Both the position numbers and the translations under genes were made by a program. From positions 434,001 through 498,000 of the forward strand of contig CP085323.1 in assembly GCA_022870745.1 (NCBI GenBank): DNA of 64,000 nucleotides, written 5' to 3'. The notes under the pieces are model-generated. The model had not been told where the DNA came from, searched no databases, and saw only the letters and a list, made by a program, of their open reading frames with translations. Positions within the stretch are counted from its first letter, which is position 1; each line of letters begins with the position of its first letter. This DNA is from Silvibacterium acidisoli (lineage in GTDB: Bacteria > Acidobacteriota > Terriglobia > Terriglobales > Acidobacteriaceae). Shown piece by piece: positions 25,249 to 35,700 of the stretch.

Positions 25249-26301
25249 GTGAACCAGATTGATATTGCTGTCGTGGGCGGAGGCATCATCGGCCTCTCCG
25301 CCGCAATGGAACTGGCTGCCGCAGGCCGCCAGGTGACGGTCTTTGACCGTGGTCAACCCATGCATGAAGCTTCGACCGCGGCCGCCGGCATGATCGCAGG
25401 ACGCGATCCGGAAAACCCTGCCGCTCTGCAGCCGCTTTCAGATCTCAGCGTACGCCTGTATCCCGAATTTCTTCGCCGCCTGGAAGAACTCTCCGGTGTT
25501 GCTGTCCCGGTACGAACATCGCGGACGATTCAAGGCTGTCACAGCCTGCCGGAGGGCAGCAGCCCGATCGACGCGGCAGCAGTTGCGTCTCTGGCGCCTG
25601 ACTTCGTCGCAGATCCATCGCTTCAGTTCATTCTGTTAGAAGAGGGCAGCGTCGATCCTGGCGATCTGCTTCGTTCCCTGCCAGTAGCTGCGCGTGCACT
25701 GGGAATTACTCTTCTCGACAACCACACCGTGACGGATATTCGCCAGGAGACGGATCGCGTAGAGATTGCGACCGATGCAGGCCACTTCACGGCGAATACG
25801 ATCGTCTATGCGACCGGTGCATGGTCGGGTGATCTTCTTGGACTTCCTATCTTTCCGCGCAAGGGACAAATAGGAATGATTGAAGCGCCGGCCGCGCCTC
25901 TGCTGTGCACAATTCGCACGCCCGGGCTCTACCTGGTGCCGCGCGGCGATGGACGCATCGTGGTTGGAGCGACGGTGGAAGACGCGGGTTACGACACGAA
26001 CGTAGACCAGAAGATTGAAGCCCTGATCGAAAGCGCTGCAACGCTGTGGCCTCCCGCAGGCAAATGCCGCATCCTCGAAACCTGGGCAGGGTTGCGACCG
26101 GGATCGGCCGATCAACTTCCTGTTATAGACCGCTGGGGCGACCGTGGCTATGTGACAGCGGGCCATTTTCGCAATGGCATCATGCTGGCTCCAGGCTCGG
26201 CGCGCGTGCTTCGCCAGTTAATACTTGGTGAACCTGTCTCCATCGATCTGACCGCTTACAGGTGCGACCGTTTTGCCTCCTCATCCGTACTTACTTCATG
26301 A
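25249..26301 (+). CDS. thiO: ThiO-like glycine oxidase / FAD-dependent amine oxidoreductase
   Basis: The 350-residue protein is an FAD enzyme of the DAO/GlyOx family. The N-terminal dinucleotide fold is clear (IAVVGGGIIGLSAAMELAA), followed by AAAGMIAG, the substrate-side ATGAWSG, KGQIGMIE, and the C-terminal FAD loop WAGLRPGSADQLPVIDR...GHFRNGIMLAP that is typical of ThiO. ThiO oxidises glycine to the imine for the thiazole of thiamine. No other thi genes are next to it, so another amine substrate is possible. Start is GTG with no strong ribosome site. Confidence 0.85.
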   Translation: MNQIDIAVVGGGIIGLSAAMELAAAGRQVTVFDRGQPMHEASTAAAGMIAGRDPENPAALQPLSDLSVRLYPEFLRRLEELSGVAVPVRTSRTIQGCHSLPEGSSPIDAAAVASLAPDFVADPSLQFILLEEGSVDPGDLLRSLPVAARALGITLLDNHTVTDIRQETDRVEIATDAGHFTANTIVYATGAWSGDLLGLPIFPRKGQIGMIEAPAAPLLCTIRTPGLYLVPRGDGRIVVGATVEDAGYDTNVDQKIEALIESAATLWPPAGKCRILETWAGLRPGSADQLPVIDRWGDRGYVTAGHFRNGIMLAPGSARVLRQLILGEPVSIDLTAYRCDRFASSSVLTS

Positions 26302-26477
26302 CACGTGAGGAAAACACGCAAATACGCTACTCTATAGGGTAGTCTTCGTCCTGAACGCTTCTCTGGATACCCTCGAAACGATCTGATTTCGAATTTTCGG
26401 CATCCAAAAGCACAAGAACAACTACGAATCAGTTCACAAAAGAAGCGTTCTTCGAGAGCGCTGGAGGAAGAAGGGGT
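26302..26477 (+). promoter_or_regulatory. 5' leader and probable promoter region of the citrate synthase gene
   Basis: This 176-base gap precedes the citrate synthase start. It holds a 10-base inverted repeat (GAACGCTTCT at 26353-26362 and AGAAGCGTTC at 26451-26460), so the leader may fold with its left part against the region close to the ribosome site. GGAGGAAGAAGGGG lies just before the ATG. No known operator or riboswitch is recognised. Confidence 0.35.
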
Positions 26478-27611
26478 ATGGCAACTGCGGTAGCAACAAA
26501 AGGACTCGAAGGAATTGTGGCAGCCAACTCCGGCATCTGCTGGATCGACGGGGATGCGGGCGTGCTTGCCTACCGCGGTATCGACATCCACGAGCTGGCC
26601 TCGCAGTCGACGTTTGAAGAAACTACTTACCTGCTGTGGCACGGCAAACTTCCCACGAAACCTGAGCTTGAAGCATTCTCGAAACAACTGGCCTCTGCAA
26701 GAACCCTCCCTCCTCAGATCATCGAACTCCTCAAATCCTTCCCTAAGACAACGACTCCGATGGAAGTACTGCGCACGGCGGTTTCGGCGCTGAGCATGTA
26801 TGACGCGGATGAGAAGGCTGTCGACCACGATTCGAACGTGCGCAAGTCGTTTGCACTGACGGCGCAGATTCCGATGATCGTTGCGGCATTCGATCGTATC
26901 CGTAAGGGTAAGGAAGTAATCGAGGCGGACAAGTCGCTTTCGCATGCAGGCAATTTCCTGTGGATGCTGAACGGTGAGAAGCCTTCGGAAACTGCGACCA
27001 AGACCTTCGATGTCGCGCTGATTCTGCATGCGGACCACGAGCTGAATGCTTCGACCTTTGCCGCGCGCGTGATCGCGGCGACTCTCTCCGATGTTCACTC
27101 GGCCATCACAGGTGCGATCGGCGCGCTGAAGGGACCGTTGCATGGCGGCGCGAATGAGGCCGTGATGCGGCTGCTCTTCGAGATCGACAAGCAGGGTGCC
27201 GATCCTACGGAGTACGTGAAGGAGATGCTGGCGCAGAAGAAGAAGATCTCCGGTTTCGGCCATCGCGTTTATCACACGGAAGATCCGCGCGCGACACACC
27301 TGCGCAAGATGTCGGAAGAGCTGGGCAAAGCGGATGGCAATCCGAAGTGGTACGAGATGTCCCGCAAGATCGAGCTGTTTGTGAAAGAAGAGAAGAAGCT
27401 CAACGCGAATGTTGATTTCTACTCGGCTTCCACCTACACGACGCTCGGCATCGACCTCGACCTGTTCACGCCGATCTTCGCGATCAGCCGCATCTCCGGC
27501 TGGGCAGCGCATGTGATCGAGCAGCTGGGCGACAATCGCCTGATCCGCCCGCGTGCGGAGTACATCGGGCCGGAATATCCGACCAAGTACACGCCGATCA
27601 GCGCGCGCTAA
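26478..27611 (+). CDS. gltA: Citrate synthase
   Basis: The 377-residue enzyme condenses acetyl-CoA and oxaloacetate at the entry of the TCA cycle. Recognised blocks are YRGIDIHELA, HADHELNASTFAARV, GPLHGGANEAV with the catalytic His, and GFGHRVYHTEDPRATHLR, which is close to the family signature. The short length fits the dimeric Gram-positive/archaeal-like class (CitZ type) rather than the NADH-regulated hexameric E. coli form. A related methylcitrate synthase cannot be excluded. It is monocistronic with its own terminator. Confidence 0.93.
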   Translation: MATAVATKGLEGIVAANSGICWIDGDAGVLAYRGIDIHELASQSTFEETTYLLWHGKLPTKPELEAFSKQLASARTLPPQIIELLKSFPKTTTPMEVLRTAVSALSMYDADEKAVDHDSNVRKSFALTAQIPMIVAAFDRIRKGKEVIEADKSLSHAGNFLWMLNGEKPSETATKTFDVALILHADHELNASTFAARVIAATLSDVHSAITGAIGALKGPLHGGANEAVMRLLFEIDKQGADPTEYVKEMLAQKKKISGFGHRVYHTEDPRATHLRKMSEELGKADGNPKWYEMSRKIELFVKEEKKLNANVDFYSASTYTTLGIDLDLFTPIFAISRISGWAAHVIEQLGDNRLIRPRAEYIGPEYPTKYTPISAR

Positions 27612-27626
27612 ACCGCTGCAAAAAAC

Positions 27627-27667
27627 AAAAGAAGAGGGCGTCCTCAAAGAGGACGCCCTCTTCTTTT
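27627..27667 (+). terminator. Strong bidirectional terminator after citrate synthase
   Basis: Arms AAAAGAAGAGGGCGTCCTC and GAGGACGCCCTCTTCTTTT form a perfect 19-bp stem with a loop of AAA, then T and G. A-rich and T-rich outer parts allow function in both directions. Confidence 0.93.
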
Positions 27668-27762
27668 TGGTGGCCGGATCGAAAGAGGGCTCACTGGCCT
27701 GGATGTAAGGGCTGAAGCACGCACCTACCCGTCATGCCTTGCACGTTCGCGTGATCCTGCTG

Positions 27763-28341
27763 CTACCTGCGGCTGGCCGGAGGAATGATTCCGTTCATGC
27801 GCAGGTACTCGACGAGCTGGCCGTAGTGGTCCATCGAATGCGCCATCGCAAAAGCGGCGGTCGATGCCCGAGTGGCCTTCCGCTCCTCGGGAGCAGGCAA
27901 GGAAAGAAATGCGTTTTCAGGCGTGATCGTGTTCACGGCGGCGTGAGCAAAGGCATAGCTGTCACGCAGGGCCTTCATGATCTCGTCCTTGCTCTTCAGC
28001 TGCATGATCGCCTTCGGGTCCTGCTCGCCCGGAACGCCCCACCCTTTGAAGAAACTGAAGTTCGCGGCGGCCAGATGCTTTACCTGCGACGCGAAGCTGC
28101 TTACGCCTTTGAAATCGCCGCTGGCGGTCGGAACGAAATCGTATTTGTCGGCAGGCATTGCGTCGGCAGCGCTGACGATCTGCGACTCCATCGTGGTGAG
28201 CACTGCGGTGAACGCTTCTGCGGGCGGAATCGGTTTACCGGCCTCGGCCATCTTGCCCGCCCCCATCTGTGCGTGTGCTATCGGCTGCATCATCAGCGCG
28301 GCACAACAGAGCGCGCCTGCCATCCATTGTCTCGTATTCAT
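27763..28341 (-). CDS. DinB-family protein with signal peptide
   Basis: The 192-residue protein has a signal peptide (MNTRQWMAGALCCAALMMQP, then IAHAQ) and a DinB-like four-helix bundle. The family's metal-binding histidines are visible at QVKHLAAANFSF and AHSMDHYGQLVEYLRMNG. DinB folds bind nickel, zinc or iron and many act in thiol transfer, e.g. mycothiol or bacillithiol transferases; whether this exported member does is not shown. Start: the ATG at 28341 with GGAGAG 6 bases before it; a longer frame upstream overlaps the divergent SDR gene. Confidence 0.82.
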   Translation of the reverse strand: MNTRQWMAGALCCAALMMQPIAHAQMGAGKMAEAGKPIPPAEAFTAVLTTMESQIVSAADAMPADKYDFVPTASGDFKGVSSFASQVKHLAAANFSFFKGWGVPGEQDPKAIMQLKSKDEIMKALRDSYAFAHAAVNTITPENAFLSLPAPEERKATRASTAAFAMAHSMDHYGQLVEYLRMNGIIPPASRR

Positions 28342-28430
28342 GTTTCTCTCCTCGACTGCGTAGCAAGGGTAACAGGAGCGGCTCGCAATCGAGTGATGAC
28401 TTGTGACTTCGCGTAGGATGGCTGTGACGT

Positions 28431-29201
28431 ATGAATCCATATCCCAGTTTTGATCTCTCCGGACAGAAAGCCATCGTAACCGCATCGGCACGCGGACTTG
28501 GCCGCTCCATCGCCCTTGCGCTTGCCCATGCGGGAGCGGACGTCGCACTTGGCCTGCGCGACATCAATCGCCACGGCGGACTGGTTGAAGAGATCGAGGC
28601 GCTCGGCCGGCGATGCCTTCCGCTGCAGATGGATGTGACCCACCTGACGCAGGTGCAGGCCGCGATCGAAGCGACGGTAAGGGAATTCGGGCGCCTGGAC
28701 ATTCTCGTAAACAATGCGGGCATCGCTCCGGTGAACCCTGCCGAGGACGCAACCGAAGAAGACTTCGACCAGGCGATCGAGGTCAACCTGAAGAGCACTT
28801 TCTTTGCGTCTCAGTATGCGGCGCGGCAGATGATCAAGCAGGGGTACGGGCGAATCATTAACATGACTTCGCAGGCCGGGCTCGTGGCCCTGCCGACTGT
28901 CTCGATTTACTGCATGACCAAAGCGGGAATTGCGCACCTGACCAAGTGCCACGCCGTGGAATGGGGTAAGCACAACATCACGGTGAACGCGGTGGCCCCC
29001 ACATTCATTCACACGGATGGAACCTCGGAAGTGCTTGCCGATCCTGTATTTCACGCAGACGTGCTCGAGCGCATTGCCGCTCTGCATCGCATCGGGGAGC
29101 CGGTCGAGGTTACGGGCGCCGTCATATTCCTCGCCTCGCCCGCAGCGTCACTCATCACAGGACACACGCTTGTCGTCGACGGTGGATGGACGGCAAGATA
29201 A
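28431..29201 (+). CDS. Short-chain dehydrogenase/reductase
   Basis: The 256-residue enzyme is a classical SDR. The cofactor motif is TASARGLGRSIA (a TxxxRGxG variant of TGxxxGIG), with NNAG and the catalytic YCMTK (Tyr-x3-Lys) after MTSQAG. The last residues, TGHTLVVDGGWTAR, are the usual SDR end. It resembles gluconate 5-dehydrogenase or 2-keto-3-deoxygluconate-type reductases, but the substrate is open. It is divergent from the DinB gene across 89 bases and is followed after 35 bases by the cysteine desulfurase. Confidence 0.87.
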   Translation: MNPYPSFDLSGQKAIVTASARGLGRSIALALAHAGADVALGLRDINRHGGLVEEIEALGRRCLPLQMDVTHLTQVQAAIEATVREFGRLDILVNNAGIAPVNPAEDATEEDFDQAIEVNLKSTFFASQYAARQMIKQGYGRIINMTSQAGLVALPTVSIYCMTKAGIAHLTKCHAVEWGKHNITVNAVAPTFIHTDGTSEVLADPVFHADVLERIAALHRIGEPVEVTGAVIFLASPAASLITGHTLVVDGGWTAR

Positions 29202-29236
29202 CGGCATTTCTCACAACAGTTGCGTAAAATAGAACG

Positions 29237-30394
29237 ATGCAACGCATATACATGGACGCCAACGCTACGACTCCACTTTTGCCCGAAGTTCTGGAGGCGA
29301 TGCGTCCATGGCTGCTGGAAAGCTTCGGTAACGCTTCCTCGGTTCACCACTATGGCCAGCAGGCGCGAGCCGCGGTTGAGGCTGCGCGAGGCCATATTGC
29401 CAGACTGCTGAACTGCCGTGAGGGCGAGGTGGTCTTCACCTCCGGCGGCACCGAGAGCGACAACCTGGCGGTCTTCGGACTTGTGAAGCCGGGCGACCAT
29501 GTCATCACCAGCCAGCTGGAACATCATGCCGTGCTGCACGCTACGGAGCGCCTGCAATCGCGTGGCATCGAGACAACTTTCCTGTCCACCACTCCGGATG
29601 GCCGCATCGATCCCGAGCAGGTGCGCGCGGCATTGCGACCCAATACGGCGCTGATCAGCATCATGATGGCGAACAATGAAACCGGCGTGATCCAGCCGGT
29701 GGAAGAGATCGGCCGCATTGCCACCGAGGCAGACGTCTGGTTCCACACCGATGCTGTGCAGGCTGCGGGCAAGATTCCTATCGACGTGCAGGCGATTGGC
29801 TGTGACCTGCTGAGCATCTCCGGACACAAGTTTCATGCTCCGCAGGGTACGGGCGTGCTCTTTCTGCGGCGTGGCACACAAATCGAGCCGCTCTTCTTCG
29901 GCGGGACGCACGAGCGTCAGCGCCGTGCGGGCACCGAGAATGTCGCAGGTATCGTTGGGCTGGGAAAAGCAGCGGAGATCGCCGCAGCAGGGCTGACCAA
30001 CGGGACCATGAACAAGGTTGCCGCATTGCGTGACCGGCTGGAGAAGGGCATTCTCGAACGGGTGCAGCACGTCGGTGTGAACGGCGCAGGCGCGCGCGTT
30101 CCTAACACGACCAATCTTTACTTTGAGCAGCTCGAGGGCGAGGCGCTGGTCATTGCGCTCGATCTGAAAGGCATCGCAGTCTCCGGCGGGTCTGCCTGCG
30201 CCTCGGGCGCGCTCGATCCCTCGCACGTGCTGCGCGGCATGGGCCTGAGCCCGGAACGTGCCCGCGCGAGCCTGCGCTTCAGTCTTACCAAGCTGAACAC
30301 GGAGGCCGACATTGAGGCAGCGCTGGAGATTATCCCCTCTGCTGTGAGTCGTTTACGCGAGCTGGCCCCGGTAAATGCAGGTACGCTCGGCTAG
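29237..30394 (+). CDS. Cysteine desulfurase, NifS/IscS type
   Basis: The 385-residue PLP enzyme takes sulfur from cysteine for Fe-S clusters and tRNA thiolation. Key elements: MDANATTPLLP at the start, TSGGTESDN, HTDAVQAAGK, SGHKFHAPQGTG with the PLP lysine, and SGGSACASGALDPSHVL with the active-site cysteine (group I loop length). MnmA follows 42 bases downstream, so this may be the sulfur donor for tRNA 2-thiouridine. It might also serve general Fe-S assembly; no iscU is adjacent. Confidence 0.93.
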   Translation: MQRIYMDANATTPLLPEVLEAMRPWLLESFGNASSVHHYGQQARAAVEAARGHIARLLNCREGEVVFTSGGTESDNLAVFGLVKPGDHVITSQLEHHAVLHATERLQSRGIETTFLSTTPDGRIDPEQVRAALRPNTALISIMMANNETGVIQPVEEIGRIATEADVWFHTDAVQAAGKIPIDVQAIGCDLLSISGHKFHAPQGTGVLFLRRGTQIEPLFFGGTHERQRRAGTENVAGIVGLGKAAEIAAAGLTNGTMNKVAALRDRLEKGILERVQHVGVNGAGARVPNTTNLYFEQLEGEALVIALDLKGIAVSGGSACASGALDPSHVLRGMGLSPERARASLRFSLTKLNTEADIEAALEIIPSAVSRLRELAPVNAGTLG

Positions 30395-30436
30395 AGCGTG
30401 CTTTCGTCGAAAAAGCCGGGCTGTCATACTGGATAT

Positions 30437-31558
30437 ATGCCCGAGAGCCTGAACAATACGATTGCCGTGGCCATGTCCGGCGGTGTCGATTCGTCGACCG
30501 TGGCGGCGATGCTCAAGGACGAGGGCTATGAGCTGGTCGGGTTGACCCTGCAGCTTTGGAACCAGCGGCGGCTTTCCGGCAAGGAGGGCATGCCGGAAGC
30601 AGTACAGGGGCGCTGCTGCTCCATCGATGACGTTTACGACGCTCGCCGTGTCGCAGAGACGCTTGGAATTCCCTACTACGTGATGAACGAGCAGGAGCGC
30701 TTCGAGCGCGATGTGGTGAAGCCGTTTGTTTCGGAGTACCTGGCCGGACGGACGCCGATTCCCTGCTCGCTCTGCAATAACCATTTGAAATTCGATCAGC
30801 TGCTGGTTCGCGCACGCCAGATCGGCGCAGACCGCATCGCCACCGGTCACTACGCCCGCAACGAATATGACCCGGCTCGCAATCGCTGGATTCTGAAGCG
30901 CCCAGCCGACCTGAGCAAGGACCAGACCTATTTCCTGTTCGGGCTGACGCAGGAGCAGCTTTCGCGCACGCTCTTTCCGCTCGGCAACTACCAGAAGCCG
31001 CAGGTGCGGGAGATTGCCGCACAGCATAGCCTGGCGCTTGCGTCGAAGCCTGACTCGCAGGAGATCTGCTTTATCCCTGGCGGAGACTACAAGCAGTTCA
31101 TCGATGCCTATCTGGACGAGCAGGGCGAGAGCATTCCCGACACCGCCGGTGAGCTTGTCACCACCAGTGGAGCCGTACTGGGCCACCATGGCGGCATTCA
31201 TAATTTCACCATCGGACAGCGTAAGGGGCTTGGTATCTCGTCGCCCAATCCGCTCTACGTGTTGCAGATCGACCACGAGAGCCACCGCGTGACGGTGGGC
31301 GGCGGGGACGAATCCACAACACAAGAGGTGAAGGCCAGGGAGCTGAACTGGATTTCGATCCCCGAACTGACGGGCGAGATGCGCGTGCGCGTGAAGATCC
31401 GTCATCGCCACGAGCCTGCCTGGGCCACGCTGCGAACGACAGCCCCGGATGAAGCAGCTGCGACCTTTGACGAGCCGCAGCGTGCTGTCACCCCGGGACA
31501 GGCAGCTGTATTTTTCGATGGAGACGAAGTGGTGGGCGGCGGCTGGATTAGTCGCTGA
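30437..31558 (+). CDS. mnmA: tRNA-specific 2-thiouridylase MnmA
   Basis: The 373-residue enzyme makes 2-thiouridine at the wobble position 34 of Lys, Glu and Gln tRNAs. Visible elements are the PP-loop [15 protein letters not shown], the catalytic cysteine in [13 protein letters not shown] with its partner in [12 protein letters not shown], the ATGHYAR segment, and GQRKGLGI of the C-terminal domain. Start ATG at 30437 follows a weak GGAT. It overlaps the convergent gene ending at 31548 by 11 bases. Confidence 0.94.
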   Translation: MPESLNNTIAVAMSGGVDSSTVAAMLKDEGYELVGLTLQLWNQRRLSGKEGMPEAVQGRCCSIDDVYDARRVAETLGIPYYVMNEQERFERDVVKPFVSEYLAGRTPIPCSLCNNHLKFDQLLVRARQIGADRIATGHYARNEYDPARNRWILKRPADLSKDQTYFLFGLTQEQLSRTLFPLGNYQKPQVREIAAQHSLALASKPDSQEICFIPGGDYKQFIDAYLDEQGESIPDTAGELVTTSGAVLGHHGGIHNFTIGQRKGLGISSPNPLYVLQIDHESHRVTVGGGDESTTQEVKARELNWISIPELTGEMRVRVKIRHRHEPAWATLRTTAPDEAAATFDEPQRAVTPGQAAVFFDGDEVVGGGWISR

Positions 31559-32075
31559 TGCCCGTGTTGACCACATCTTCTGCTGCGGCAGCCTCCGCGG
31601 GCGTCTTCTTGCGCCGCAGTACGCTCAAACCAGCCTTTATTCCCGTAACAACGCCTGAGATCTGACGGATCGGAATCGACGCCGTGTGCTGGAGAACGTC
31701 GCCCGCATGCGAGACGGAGGTCAGCACAGCGGTTGTCATCTCATCCACACGATTGATCTGCACATTGGCCCGGTCGACCAGGTCGTCAATCGACGTGCTG
31801 ACATGGGCTGCCTGGTGGCGGATCGAGTGGCTGGCTTCGACAAGGTTTGTTGCCGCAATCTTGAGCTTTGGAGAGACATCGTCAAGAAGCGCGCGAGCTG
31901 TTGCAGCGGCCGGTACGGCATGCTGCTTCAACTCATCTGCAGTGGAGTGAAAACGCTTCACGGCCTCGCGGACCGCAAAGTACATCGCAAGCAGTACAAA
32001 GGCCTGCAGGAGCACACCGAGTGCGGTGACGGCCGTGAAGATGATGTAGAAGATGGGGGATATCTGTGTCTGCAT
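31548..32075 (-). CDS. Membrane-anchored coiled-coil protein (DUF948-like)
   Basis: The 175-residue protein begins with a membrane helix ([26 protein letters not shown]) and continues as a long amphipathic helix with repeated polar and Ala/Val positions ([20 protein letters not shown], then [14 protein letters not shown]). It is similar in plan to DUF948/YtxG-type envelope stress proteins. AGGAGCGGGCC stands just before the ATG. It follows the YtxH gene by 39 bases, so the two form one unit. Confidence 0.7.
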   Translation of the reverse strand: MQTQISPIFYIIFTAVTALGVLLQAFVLLAMYFAVREAVKRFHSTADELKQHAVPAAATARALLDDVSPKLKIAATNLVEASHSIRHQAAHVSTSIDDLVDRANVQINRVDEMTTAVLTSVSHAGDVLQHTASIPIRQISGVVTGIKAGLSVLRRKKTPAEAAAAEDVVNTGISD

Positions 32076-32114
32076 GGCCCGCTCCTGCGCCTTTCGTCTT
32101 TCCTGGTATCCGGG

Positions 32115-32516
32115 TTATTCCGTTACAGACCCACCGCCGGTGGTTGTGGTGTTCACATAGGCTTCCTTGCCGGCATCGACGGCGGCGGTCACCTTTTCCT
32201 TCTGCGTTTCGACAAACTGACGGCCCTGGTTCACGAAGTCGTCCCACTGTGCACGGCCACGATCGACATAGTCACGGCCGCGGTCGACGTACTCGTTCAC
32301 CTGCACCTTGCCGCGGTCAACGTAGTCATTCACCTGGTCGACAGCCTCACGGGAACGCTGACGCAGGTATTCGGAACCTTCGCGCGCGCCGGTCACGATG
32401 TCTTCACGGGTTTCCCTGCCGGACTTCGGCGCATAGAGCACGCCTACCAGCGCACCAATTCCAAGCCCCGCCAGAAACCAGCTGAATCCGCTTCCGCCCT
32501 TGTTCTCTTCTGACAT
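32115..32516 (-). CDS. YtxH-domain protein with 11-residue repeats
   Basis: The 133-residue protein starts with the YtxH-type hydrophobic segment FSWFLAGLGIGALVGVLYAPKSG, then an amphipathic helix of repeated units: VDQVNDYVDRGKVQ, VNEYVDRGRDY, VDRGRAQWDDF, VNQGRQF. This 11-residue period matches LEA- and apolipoprotein-like helices that lie on membranes. YtxH is a general stress protein of unknown function in Bacillus. AGGAG lies 8 bases before the ATG. Confidence 0.78.
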   Translation of the reverse strand: MSEENKGGSGFSWFLAGLGIGALVGVLYAPKSGRETREDIVTGAREGSEYLRQRSREAVDQVNDYVDRGKVQVNEYVDRGRDYVDRGRAQWDDFVNQGRQFVETQKEKVTAAVDAGKEAYVNTTTTGGGSVTE

Positions 32517-32667
32517 CGATGTATCTCCTTGTTCGTACTGAAGTTGCAGGCCGCAAAATCCGGATGGTAACAGACTGCCGGATACACGGCAACTCGATCG
32601 CTTCGTCTGCTTGGATGCGGTTGTGACCGGTCGCGCTGCCGGAAAACGGTCGCCGATCAAGAGGATA

Positions 32668-32705
32668 CGAAAAAGAAATGCCGGAGACGTGAAGATCTCC
32701 GGCAT
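32668..32705 (-). terminator. Terminator after the Oar-like receptor gene
   Basis: On the minus strand the stem ATGCCGGAGA / TCTCCGGCAT is followed by TTTCTTTTTCG, 20 bases after the receptor stop codon. Confidence 0.85.
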
Positions 32706-32724
32706 GGGAAGAATCGATTGCAGG

Positions 32725-35700
32725 CTAGAAGTCGTAGCGCAGCGAGAACTGCTGACGGCGAGGCGTGGTCAACATGGAGTTGTAGCTTCCGAGGTTTCCC
32801 TGGGTCAGCGTGGCGCCTCCGGAGTTGATGATCGACTGTACATCGAAGCGCACCGTGTTGGTCACGTTGTAAACCTCCCAGGTCAGCTTGAGGGCTCCGA
32901 ATTCCTTAAAGCCCCAGGACTTGGAGAGACCCGAGTCGAGGTTGAAATAACCGTCGCCGCGATAAGCGTTACGCTCACCAGCTTCGCCCGGATATGGCAG
33001 TCGAATCGGACCACCGCTGTTTACGCCGGAGTTGATGGCATTCGGGTTGTCGAAGGCCTGCGGCGCAGCGCCGGGATCCATGTGGCGGCGCATCTTTACG
33101 TTGCCTGTCTTGACTGCAAAGCTCGACTGCTGCCAGTCGGTCGTCCATCCCGGCTCATAGAGCGAGAACGGCAGACCGCTGGTGGCACGCAGGATGCCGG
33201 AGAGCTGCCAGCCTCCGATGATCGCATTGGTCATCGTATTGGCATTGCCGAATGCGGCCTTGCCCTTGCCGACGGGCAGCTGGTATACCCAGTCCGCGGT
33301 CAACAGATGACGTGTATCGAAATCGGAGGAGGAGCGGTTCAGCTGGGGCTTCCAGGTGTTGAGAATGGAGCTGGAGCCTTCGAAGACGCCATTGCCGCCG
33401 GCATTCCCGAATTCGGTCGACCGCTCCGTATCCGACCCCATGTCGATGGAGTGCGAGTACGTGTAGCTGACGTCAACCGCGAGTCCATGACTGGCCGGGT
33501 GACGCAGTGTGATCTGGGCTGCGTTGTAGTAGCTGGTGCCCATCGTGGACAAGGCATACAGAGAGGAGAACTGGCTCTGCCAGAACTGAGAGACGTAATC
33601 GGCAGGGCAACCGTATGCGCAATAGAAGTCGACGTCAGCCAGCGAGGTCGTTTCACCGTACTGTGCGCGGTTGAAGGCCCACTCATTGGTGTAGATCGCC
33701 TGAGTTGCGCTTTCGCCCGGATAGTCGACGCCCGCCATGAACGGGAAGACATCTTCAAAGTACTGAATGGCCGGAACGCTGGCGTTCTGATTGGACGTGG
33801 CCGATGCATTCGAAGAGTAGCCGCCGTTCTGGTCGACATACTTCGAAAGCTTGGCCGCGGCGTTGAAGTAATCGCCTCCACCCTTCTGGTCGACAAGATC
33901 GACCGGCTCGGCGAGATCGAGGCTTTGAAGCAGGTGACGGCCCATGCGGCCTACATAGGTGGTTTCGAGCGTGAAGCCGGAGGGCAACTGGCGCTGCACC
34001 GAGAAGTCGATCGCCTCGGTGTAGGGCGTCTTCATCTTGTTGTCGAGTCCCCAGGTGATCGCAAAGCCGGTGCTCGTGTCAGACGAAGGAGCGAAGGGGA
34101 AGGACACCGTTGGAGACGGTGTTCCATTGCTGAAAGGCAGCGTCTGGCGGCCAGTGAAACGCGGCGCGGTCTCGTTACCGTAGAGACCAGCCGGATTCGT
34201 CACGGAGCTGCTCATACCGAACGAACCATTCTGATCGAAGGTGTTGACGAGCGCCTCGCCGAAGTGATCGTAGTAGATGCCGAAGCCTCCGCGGATCGAG
34301 GTCTTCTCATCCGGCGAGTAGGCGAAGGCAAAACGCGGAGCAATATTGTTTTTCGACTTTGCCCAGTAGCCGGGACGATTGTAGTAAGGGCCCGCCGGCT
34401 GGAAATTCAGCAACGGCTCGTAAACTTCACCCTTCTGAGCGGCAGCCTCACGCTGCATATACCAGGCGTGCGTGTCGATGGTGGGTGCAACTTCCTGCCC
34501 CTTGGTTTCCCACGGCGTCTGCAATAGCGTATGGCGAATGCCGAAGGTCAGGGTCAGCTTGCTCGTCGCGCGCCAGGAATCCTGCAGATAATATTCGTAC
34601 TCGTTCGCCTTGAAATGGCGATCGATGAAGGCACCATCTCCCAGCAGAGATCCTGAATCCGGGCCGGTGATCTGGTAGTTGTAGATATCGGTGACCGAGG
34701 GAATGGTGCCCACGAGGTTCGCATACGCCTGGTTGTAGGAGGTAGTGAAGCCACCATCCACGGGAATGCCATTATTGGGGGCCGGAGCTCCGTCACCGAG
34801 CCACGCAGGATTCGACGAAGCCGAATTGAAGGATACGGCGTCAGAAGAACGATTCTGGTGCACCAGCCGCCAGTTCACGCCGAGCTGGATATTGTGCTTT
34901 CCCTTGTTCCAGTTCAGGTTATCGACAATGTTATTCACGGGCACGCTGGCAACGGTGGTACGCGTTTCGGCAGTGGCAGTATCCAGATAGCGGAAATCGA
35001 CATAATCACCCGAGCCGACACCGCGAATGCTGTTGCCCTGGCGGATGTATCCGTAACGAATGTCATTCACCAGGTTCGGCGTGATGGTCCAGGTTTCGCC
35101 TGCGGTGATGCCCTTGGTGTTATCGGAGAGAATGTCGGAAGGTCCCTGCCCCGGAAACTGTTCGACATCCTGCGTCGTGTCCTTCTGCAGGTTGCCGCGC
35201 ACGAAGATCCGGTGCTTGTCAGAAGGCTGATAGTCAATGCGCGCAATCACCGTGTTGAGGCTCTGCGGATTGGGCGACGAGAAGGAATACGACCCAGTGT
35301 TGTAGCCACCGTCACCAGTCAGAGTTCCGTTCGCGGTCGGCATCGACTGGAAGTATGCAAGCGCATTCGGATTCGGTCCCGGACCAAAGGGATACTGCGC
35401 GGTATTGCAAACCTGGCAGCCAGCAGCCGCATCCATCTGCGTGATTTGCGCCGCAGTCAGGATCTCGTTGGCGGTACCTCCATTCGAGGTATCGCCGAGG
35501 TACTGGATATTACCCTGCTTATAGCTGGCGGTAGGAACAGTGCGCGTGACCTGAGTATTCTCGGCCTTGCGGGTGCCTTCGTAGTTGGCGAAGAAGAAGA
35601 GCTTGTCTTTCTTGATGGGACCACCGACTGCCACGCCGAAGATGTTGCGGACGATCTTGCCCGGAACATTCGCTTCACCGCTGGCGAGCTGCGCCTGCTT

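Noticed and set aside
32330-32516. YtxH-type repeats as a DNA tandem repeat array
   Set aside because: The repeat is at the protein level with varied codons and is part of one open reading frame.
32611-34527. Long open frame of more than 600 codons antisense to the first receptor gene
   Set aside because: It lies wholly opposite a clear receptor gene with signal peptide, ribosome site and terminator, and its product is rich in Arg, Val and Gly without any motif; it reflects GC-rich codon use.
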